The notes below the pieces were generated by a model. It ran no database searches, had not been told where the DNA came from, and was given only the letters and a program-made list of their open reading frames with translations. Position numbers and translations under genes: made by a program. Positions 7,704 through 12,016 of a stretch of DNA of 12,016 nucleotides are shown here, piece by piece. The DNA comes from Lentzea aerocolonigenes (GTDB taxonomy: Bacteria > Actinomycetota > Actinomycetes > Mycobacteriales > Pseudonocardiaceae): assembly GCF_000955955.1 (NCBI RefSeq), contig NZ_JYJG01000517.1:1-12016 (forward strand). Reading direction: 5' to 3'. Each line of letters begins with the position of its first letter. The first letter of the stretch is position 1.

Positions 7704-7931
7704 GTGACGAATCCGTTCGAGGACGAAGAGGGCCGTTTCCTGGTCCTCGTCAACGCCGAGAACCAGCATTCGCTGTGGCCCGCGTTCACGGCGGTGCCGG
7801 CCGGATGGACGGTGACGCATGGTCCGGACACCCGGCAGAACTGTCTCGAGCACGTTTCCGCGAATTGGACCGACATGAGGCCGGCCAGCCTTGTCGGTGC
7901 GATGGACGAACAGCGTCAGAAAGGCGACTGA
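7704..7931 (+). CDS. MbtH-like protein, NRPS adenylation-domain partner
   Basis: A 75-residue MbtH-like protein, normal length for the family. Seen: NPFEDEEGRFLVLVN at the N-terminus, QHSLWPAF, VPAGW and ANWTDMRP, giving the conserved tryptophans Trp25, Trp35 and Trp55. These proteins bind NRPS adenylation domains and help them fold or activate their amino acid. In this cluster the clients would be the C-A-NMT-PCP protein and/or the partial NRPS at the right end. It is the first gene of a two-gene plus-strand operon, 3 nt before the carrier gene, and diverges from the PKS/NRPS operon. Confidence 0.95.
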   Translation: MTNPFEDEEGRFLVLVNAENQHSLWPAFTAVPAGWTVTHGPDTRQNCLEHVSANWTDMRPASLVGAMDEQRQKGD

Positions 7932-7934
7932 GAG

Positions 7935-8192
7935 ATGACGGTCGAAAGCGAGTTCCGCAACCCCATGGACGAGCTCGTCGTCAGCAACGTGCGCAAGCTC
8001 ACGGGCAACGAGAGCATCGGCATCAACGACGACTTCTTCGACATCGGCGGAAACTCCATCGTCGCGATCCGCCTCGGGCAGGCCCTGAGCAAGGAGCTCG
8101 GAATCCCCCGCGCGGTCCGCGTCATCTTCAAGAACCCGGTGCTGAGCAACCTCAGCGACGCGCTCAACGGCCTGGTCGCGGACAAGGCCTGA
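7935..8192 (+). CDS. Free-standing acyl/peptidyl carrier protein
   Basis: An 85-residue carrier protein. The phosphopantetheine attachment site is Ser41 in FFDIGGNSIVAIRL, and helix-II and helix-III segments follow in the usual order. The GGNSI motif is more like NRPS-type or hybrid carriers than fatty-acid ACPs (DSLD). Start: ATG 3 nt after the MbtH stop, with AAGG about 10 nt upstream, so translation is probably coupled. No dedicated loading enzyme (free-standing A domain, acyl-AMP ligase, acyltransferase) is present in the window. It could be loaded by an A domain in trans, or could supply the ketosynthase encoded on the other side of the shared promoter region, which lacks a carrier of its own. 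Confidence 0.92.
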   Translation: MTVESEFRNPMDELVVSNVRKLTGNESIGINDDFFDIGGNSIVAIRLGQALSKELGIPRAVRVIFKNPVLSNLSDALNGLVADKA

Positions 8193-8200
8193 CCAGGCCG
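8168..8200. terminator. Hairpin at the convergent carrier/lmbU-like junction
   Basis: CGGCCTGGTC (8168-8177) and GACCAGGCCG (8191-8200) form a perfect 10-bp stem with a 13-nt loop that includes the end of the carrier gene. The stop codon overlaps the second arm. It lies between two convergent genes (stops at 8192 and 8220), where a bidirectional terminator is expected. There is no T-tract, which is common in actinomycetes. Confidence 0.5.
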
Positions 8201-8219
8201 CAGCACGTCAAATCGCAGG

Positions 8220-8927
8220 TCAGAACCCTGCCGCGGCGCGGCGCAGCATCTCCGCCGCCCAGACCTCCACCGAGCCGCTCTCCTCCTTGGCCGCCGCCTC
8301 GAACCTCGCGAGGTCCTCGTCGGAGAGCCGCAGGTGCAGCAGCCGCCCTTCGGGGGCGTCCGCGGCGTCCGCGGCGTGGACGGACACCTGCTCGGGCACG
8401 GGCTCGCACCCGGACTCCGGTTCGGCGGCACCCTGCTCGATCGCGCCCTGCTCGGTCCGGCTGCTGCGGACCTGCCCGCGCAGTTTGTTCCGGCTCCAGC
8501 CGAACTGCTCCGCTTTTCTCAGCCAGTAGTCCTGCTGCGGTTGTTCCAGCGCCACCACTTCGAGGTGGTGACTGAAACTCAGATTCTGCCGCCGGCGGGA
8601 CAGCGGAAATCTGCGGGCGACCCAGGTGTAGTTGCGCAGCGTCTGATAACTGAGCGACGTCCGCTTGATCGCCTCGACGTAGCGGTCCTGGAACGTGGAT
8701 TCGCCGTAAACGAGCCAGTCCGCGATCCACCACGCGGAGGAATCCGCGAAAGAAAGCAGGTTGGCGCCGAGGCTCTCCCACATCACGATGCTTTGCTTGG
8801 AAGTGAACAGCAAGCCGGACTTGTGGAGCTGAACACCCGATCCCATCGGACGTCCGGCCACCCTTGCGGCCACTGCCTGCGGTACGACCACCCCTTGAGG
8901 ACGCACCGGGACAGGTTCAAAACGCAC
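8220..8927 (-). CDS. LmbU-family transcriptional regulator
   Basis: A 235-residue protein recognised as LmbU-like (relatives: LmbU of lincomycin, NovE of novobiocin, HmtD of hormaomycin clusters). Diagnostic stretches are VQLHKSGLLFTSKQS, SSAWWIADWLVYGES, TSLSYQTLRNYTWVARRFP and SHHLEVVAL, then an AEQFGWSRNKLRGQV helix. The TSLSYQTLRNYTWVARRF region (about 90-107) looks like the helix-turn-helix. After an acidic, low-complexity linker (about 155-195) the C-terminus (about 196-234; RLLHLRLSDEDLARFEAAA...SVEVWAAEMLRRAA) resembles a ribbon-helix-helix fold. LmbU proteins are cluster-situated regulators, usually activators. The GTG at 8927 is preferred to a TTG at 8948 because GGGGG precedes it by 5 to 6 nt; from the TTG the protein would have 242 residues. 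It is divergent from the exporter gene. Confidence 0.9.
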   Translation of the reverse strand: MRFEPVPVRPQGVVVPQAVAARVAGRPMGSGVQLHKSGLLFTSKQSIVMWESLGANLLSFADSSAWWIADWLVYGESTFQDRYVEAIKRTSLSYQTLRNYTWVARRFPLSRRRQNLSFSHHLEVVALEQPQQDYWLRKAEQFGWSRNKLRGQVRSSRTEQGAIEQGAAEPESGCEPVPEQVSVHAADAADAPEGRLLHLRLSDEDLARFEAAAKEESGSVEVWAAEMLRRAAAGF

Positions 8928-8928
8928 A

Positions 8929-8956
8929 GTAACCCCCCAGTTACCCAACGTGTAAC
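8929..8956. promoter_or_regulatory. Three GTAAC half-sites in the lmbU-like leader
   Basis: Plus strand: GTAAC (8929-8933), GTTAC (8940-8944), GTAAC (8952-8956). Neighbouring copies are inverted and their starts lie 11 and 12 bp apart, about one helical turn each. The middle pair extends to AGTTAC/GTAACT. The block lies between the predicted transcription start and the GTG start. It could be an operator. In the mRNA the middle copy can pair with either outer one, and one of the two hairpins puts the GGGGG ribosome binding site in its loop. Confidence 0.45.
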
Positions 8957-8963
8957 TTCTTCC

Positions 8964-8969
8964 ACTATA
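8964..8969 (-). promoter_or_regulatory. -10 element of the lmbU-like gene
   Basis: On the minus strand this reads TATAGT, five of six matches to TATAAT in GC-rich surroundings. A weak -35 (CTGGAA, 8992-8987) lies 17 bp upstream. Transcription would start near 8957, giving a leader of about 30 nt that begins with the GTTAC/GTAAC repeats and ends at the GTG at 8927. Confidence 0.5.
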
Positions 8970-9265
8970 TCAGGGCCTCGAACCACTTCCAGGTGAACGC
9001 GAACACAAGGGTCGGCGCCGCACGCAAGCCCTCTACCAGCGTTGATCTACTGAGGCCGCATTTGCGCACACGATGACCAGCCTCGGCGTGCACAGCCCGG
9101 CCAGGAGCCCACGCGCGCCGCCGAGACCTACGTCACAGCTTTTTCGAAACCACCACTCGACTCGGCCGCATCTGCATTCACCGTGACGGTTTGCCGCCGG
9201 ATGATCGAATTCCTTCGAACGAGCTGAACTCGACACACTCGTCCCGGACGCCCGGCCGCCACTGC
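8970..9265. other. Gene-free divergent region between regulator and exporter
   Basis: About 300 bp without a supported gene, visibly less GC-rich than its surroundings (for example the AGCTTTTTCGAAAC stretch near 9137-9150). Short open frames here have no family features or ribosome binding sites. It should carry the upstream parts of two divergent promoters. Apart from the two -10 elements at its edges, no clear repeat, operator or RNA structure was seen. Confidence 0.5.
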
Positions 9266-9271
9266 TATGTT
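9266..9271 (+). promoter_or_regulatory. Possible -10 element giving a leaderless exporter mRNA
   Basis: TATGTT matches four of six bases of TATAAT, ends 7 bp before the ATG at 9279 and overlaps the alternative ATG at 9267. No ribosome binding site precedes either ATG. A leaderless transcript starting at or next to the ATG at 9279 would explain both observations. Confidence 0.35.
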
Positions 9272-9278
9272 CCAGCGC

Positions 9279-10589
9279 ATGGGGGAATCAGCACGTACTG
9301 CGGCGGCGCCCGGCCTCGGCCGCAACTTCATCAAACTGTGGGCGGCGAACACGTCGTCCGCACTGGGCACGGGGCTCGTCACGATCGCCGCGCCCCTCTT
9401 CGTCGCCTCGCAGACCAGCGACCCCCTCACCGTCTCGGCGATCTCGATCGCCATCTGGCTGCCGTGGCTGCTGTTCACGCTGCCCGGCGGGGTGCTCGTC
9501 GACCGCGTCGACCGCCGCAGGCTGATGATCAGGCTCGACTGGGCCCGCGTCGTCGTGATGGGTGTGCTCGGCACCTCGATGCTGCTCGGTCACGCGCCGC
9601 TGTGGCTGCTGTTCCTGAGCCTCTTCGTGATCGAGACCGGTGAGGTGCTGTTCCGCTCCGCCGGGCAGTCGATGGTGCCCGCGGTGGTGCCGCACCAGAT
9701 GCTGGAGCGCGCGAACGGCTGGCTGATCGGCGGCGTGACCACCACGCAGCAGATGATCGCCGGACCGCTCGGCGGGTTCCTGTTCCTGGTGGCGGCGAGC
9801 ATCCCGTTCCTGGTCAACGCGAGCACGTACGCGGTGAGCGCCGTGCTGATCGCGTTGATCCCCGGCACGTTCCGGGCCGCGGGCAAGGAGGCCGAGACCC
9901 CGGGCCCGGCCAAGGCCGGCCTGAAGGAGAACCTGGCGTCGGTCAAGGCGGACATCGCCGAGAGCTTCCGCTTCCTGCTGGGCCAGCCGATGCTGCGCAC
10001 GATGAGCGTGCTGATCGGCATCCTGAACATCACGCTGATCGGGGCGGGGTCCGTGCTGGTCCTGCTCGCCACGCAACGGCTCGGGCTCAGCTCGATCGGC
10101 TACGGCGTGCTGATCACCTGCATGGCGGTCGGCGGTGTCCTCGGGTCGATCTTCGGCGACCGGCTCGTCAAGCGGGTGACGGCCACCTGGACGATCCGGA
10201 TCGGCCTGCTCGTCGAAGCGGCGACCCACCTGACCCTGGCGACTTCGCTCAACCAGTACGTCGTCGGCTTCGCGCTGTTCGCGCTGGGCGTGCACTGCGC
10301 GCTGTGGGTCATGGTCGGCAACTCGCTGCGCCAGCGCCTGACGCCGCCAGCGCTGATGGGCCGCAGCGCCAGCCTCAACCTGTTCATCGTCTTCGGCGGC
10401 AACGCCGTCGGCGCGCTGCTCGGCGGCGTGCTCGCCAAGCAGTTCGGCATCACGGCGCCGTACTGGCTCGGCTTCGTCGTCGCGGCCGTCGTCGCGGTCT
10501 CCACCTGGCGGGTCTTCACCCCCGCGGCGGTGGCGCGGGCCTACGAGACGCCCGCCCACCTGCGCGAGGAGCAGGACGCCGGCCGCTGA
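9279..10589 (+). CDS. MFS exporter, 12-TM drug-efflux type
   Basis: A 436-residue major facilitator protein (440 if translation starts at 9267). Multiple hydrophobic segments cover almost the whole length, consistent with about 12 helices. Seen: NFIKLWAANTSSALGTGLVTIAAPLFVA as helix 1 and the loop 2-3 motif PGGVLVDRVDRRRLM, a variant of motif A (GxLaDRxGRR) typical of the proton-driven EntS/MFS_3-like efflux group. It lies between two minus-strand NRPS genes, next to the regulator, so export of the cluster product and self-protection are the natural roles. Substrate cannot be read from sequence. The start at 9279 is chosen over 9267 because a -10-like TATGTT sits 7 bp upstream; neither has a ribosome binding site. 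Confidence 0.9.
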   Translation: MGESARTAAAPGLGRNFIKLWAANTSSALGTGLVTIAAPLFVASQTSDPLTVSAISIAIWLPWLLFTLPGGVLVDRVDRRRLMIRLDWARVVVMGVLGTSMLLGHAPLWLLFLSLFVIETGEVLFRSAGQSMVPAVVPHQMLERANGWLIGGVTTTQQMIAGPLGGFLFLVAASIPFLVNASTYAVSAVLIALIPGTFRAAGKEAETPGPAKAGLKENLASVKADIAESFRFLLGQPMLRTMSVLIGILNITLIGAGSVLVLLATQRLGLSSIGYGVLITCMAVGGVLGSIFGDRLVKRVTATWTIRIGLLVEAATHLTLATSLNQYVVGFALFALGVHCALWVMVGNSLRQRLTPPALMGRSASLNLFIVFGGNAVGALLGGVLAKQFGITAPYWLGFVVAAVVAVSTWRVFTPAAVARAYETPAHLREEQDAGR

Positions 10590-10593
10590 GCTC

Positions 10594-10617
10594 CGGGACC
10601 GGCCGCGGCCGGTCCCG
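10594..10617. terminator. Bidirectional terminator, 24-bp perfect palindrome
   Basis: CGGGACCGGC pairs with GCCGGTCCCG to give a 10-bp stem around a 4-nt CGCG centre. The whole 24 bp is its own reverse complement. It fills most of the 33-bp gap between the convergent exporter (stop at 10587-10589) and NRPS (stop at 10625-10623) genes, the right place for a terminator serving both. There is no T-tract. Confidence 0.7.
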
Positions 10618-10622
10618 TGCTC

Positions 10623-12016
10623 TCACGGCCGGGTGAGCAGGTCGTGCAGAACCGGCCCGAACCGCCGCACCGGCTGGGGATCCATCATCTCCTCGTGGTC
10701 GCAGTCCACCGCGTGGACCTCGACCTCGCCCTTCACGAACCCGGCCCACTCCAGGCCCTCACGGCTCCGCCTCGACCCGTCCGCCTCGATGCTGACGATC
10801 GGCCCGAGCGACATCCGCGTCCGGTGGGCGGCGAAGATCCGCAGGCAGTGCAGCGCGACCTCGGACAGCGCGCCGACCCGCACGGCCGACAGTTCAGGAA
10901 GTGCCAGCGCCCCGGCTCCCCGGATCGACTGGTCGACGAGGTCGAGCAGATCACCGGCGGCCTCGGTGTCCGTCTCCTCGCCCACACCGGGCACCGAGTC
11001 GAACAGCACCAGCAGCGGCGACTCCTCGCCGGCCTCCTCCAGCTGCACCGCCATCTCCTGGGCGACGGTGCCGCCGAACGACCACCCCATCAGGATCCGG
11101 GGCCCGTCCGCCCGCACCTCCCGCGTGGTGGCGAGGTACGCGGCCGCCAGCGCCTCGACCGACTCCAGACTCGCTTCGCCCACCGCGAACCCGCTCGACT
11201 GCAGCCCGTACACCGGGTGCCCCTGCGGGATGTGCGGGAGCAGCCGCGAGTAGCACCAGCTCAGCCCGCCGATCGGGTGGACGAGGAACACCGGCGCGAG
11301 ATCGCCGTCGGTCCGCAACGGCAGGAGGGTCTCGAACGGGTCGCCCTGGTCGCGGCCGAGCCGTGCCGCGACACCCGCGACGGTGGGCGCCTCGAACAGC
11401 GTCCGGATCCCGAGCTCCACGCCCAGTTCCGCGCGCACCCTCGCCACCAGCCTGCTGGCGAGCAGCGAGTGCCCGCCCAGGTCGAAGAAGCTGTCGTCGA
11501 TCCCGACCCGCGCCAGGCCCAGCACGTCGGCGAAGAGTCCACAAAGGACCTCCTCGCGCGGGTTCCTCGGCTCGGCGGTCGCGGTCCTGTCCGCGAGCGG
11601 GGCGGGCAGTGCCCGGCGATCGAGCTTTCCGTTGGAGGTCAACGGGAGGTGGTCCAGCTCGACGACCATCGGGACCATGTACTCCGGCAACGCCCCACCG
11701 GCGAACTCCCGCACCAGGGCGGGATCGACCTCACCGGCACGAGACGGCACGACGTAGGCCACGAGCCGCTTGTCCCCCGGCCTGTCCTCCCGGACGATCA
11801 CCGCCGCCCGGGCCACACCGGGTGCGCCGGACACCACGGCCTCGACCTCGCCGAGCTCGATCCGGAACCCGCGGATCTTCACCTGGTGGTCCGCGCGGCC
11901 CAGGTACTCCAGGCTGCCGTCGGTCCGCCACCGCGCGAGGTCACCGGAGCGGTACATCCGTTCACCCGGCTCGCCGAACGGGCACGCCACGAACCGTTCC
12001 GAGGTCAGCCCCGGCC
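10623..12016 (-). CDS. NRPS, 3' part: A(C-terminal)-PCP-thioesterase
   Basis: The C-terminal 464 codons of an NRPS gene; the frame runs open off the right edge of the window. Domains in order: end of an adenylation domain (LTSERF at the edge, [26 protein letters not shown]10 [10 protein letters not shown] with its lysine near 11627-11625), a peptidyl carrier ([10 protein letters not shown], Ser codon at 11468-11466), and a type I thioesterase ([16 protein letters not shown] with Ser codon at 11081-11079; Asp of LFDSVPG near 11000; His of DCDHEEM near 10697-10695). All catalytic residues are present, so this is probably the termination module that hydrolyses or cyclises the product. The A-domain substrate pocket is outside the window. 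It is convergent with the exporter gene and in the same orientation as the other NRPS. Confidence 0.93.
   Translation of the reverse strand, partial: PGLTSERFVACPFGEPGERMYRSGDLARWRTDGSLEYLGRADHQVKIRGFRIELGEVEAVVSGAPGVARAAVIVREDRPGDKRLVAYVVPSRAGEVDPALVREFAGGALPEYMVPMVVELDHLPLTSNGKLDRRALPAPLADRTATAEPRNPREEVLCGLFADVLGLARVGIDDSFFDLGGHSLLASRLVARVRAELGVELGIRTLFEAPTVAGVAARLGRDQGDPFETLLPLRTDGDLAPVFLVHPIGGLSWCYSRLLPHIPQGHPVYGLQSSGFAVGEASLESVEALAAAYLATTREVRADGPRILMGWSFGGTVAQEMAVQLEEAGEESPLLVLFDSVPGVGEETDTEAAGDLLDLVDQSIRGAGALALPELSAVRVGALSEVALHCLRIFAAHRTRMSLGPIVSIEADGSRRSREGLEWAGFVKGEVEVHAVDCDHEEMMDPQPVRRFGPVLHDLLTRP

Noticed and set aside
8928..8948. TTG at 8948 as start of the LmbU-family gene
   Set aside because: It would start only about 9 nt after the predicted transcription start, with no clear ribosome binding site in that leader. 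GTG at 8927 has GGGGG at good spacing. Not excluded.
9033..9574. Short minus-strand open frames overlapping the start of the exporter
   Set aside because: They have no ribosome binding site or known family, and they overlap helix 1 to 3 of a clear MFS protein.
10304..10636. Second plus-strand frame overlapping the exporter's 3' end
   Set aside because: Arg/Ala-rich translation without a domain, out of frame with the membrane protein that clearly continues to 10589.

Overview
The window is high-GC DNA with GTG and ATG starts, tight gene overlaps and an LmbU-family regulator, which points to an actinomycete. Pseudonocardiales or Streptomycetales would both fit, but the window alone does not fix the genus. 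It is the interior of a secondary-metabolite gene cluster of the hybrid NRPS/PKS type. No rRNA, tRNA, CRISPR array or insertion sequence was seen.

Layout. Positions 54-7510 hold a minus-strand operon. Read in its own direction it encodes a ketosynthase protein with a decayed acyltransferase (7510-5192), an NRPS with condensation, adenylation, N-methyltransferase and carrier domains (5195-987), and a small S41-family peptidase (944-54). The first two genes overlap by an ATGA. Diverging from this operon is a two-gene plus-strand unit, an MbtH-like protein (7704-7931) and a free-standing carrier protein (7935-8192). The 193-bp divergent region contains a perfect 16-bp palindrome centred on CGCCGGCG. 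Next come a minus-strand LmbU-family regulator (8927-8220) and a plus-strand MFS exporter (9279-10589), divergent from each other. The right end (10623-12016) is the 3' part of a second minus-strand NRPS gene ending in adenylation, carrier and thioesterase domains; its 5' part lies outside the window.

How the genes may work together. The adenylation code of the complete NRPS resembles glycine codes, and it carries an inserted N-methyltransferase, so an N-methylglycine (sarcosine) unit is the best guess. The MbtH-like protein would support the adenylation domains. The second NRPS would release the product through its thioesterase, the MFS protein would export it, and the LmbU-family protein would switch the cluster on. 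The role of the S41 peptidase is open.

The most unusual point is a run of damaged catalytic motifs in otherwise intact genes. The ketosynthase keeps its Cys and first His but has Asn for the second His. The acyltransferase has lost its Ser, its His and a whole subdomain. No carrier domain follows it. The condensation domain that comes next has HQxxxDT in place of HHxxxDG. These two coupled proteins look like one split, non-elongating module, and the free carrier protein transcribed divergently is a candidate partner.
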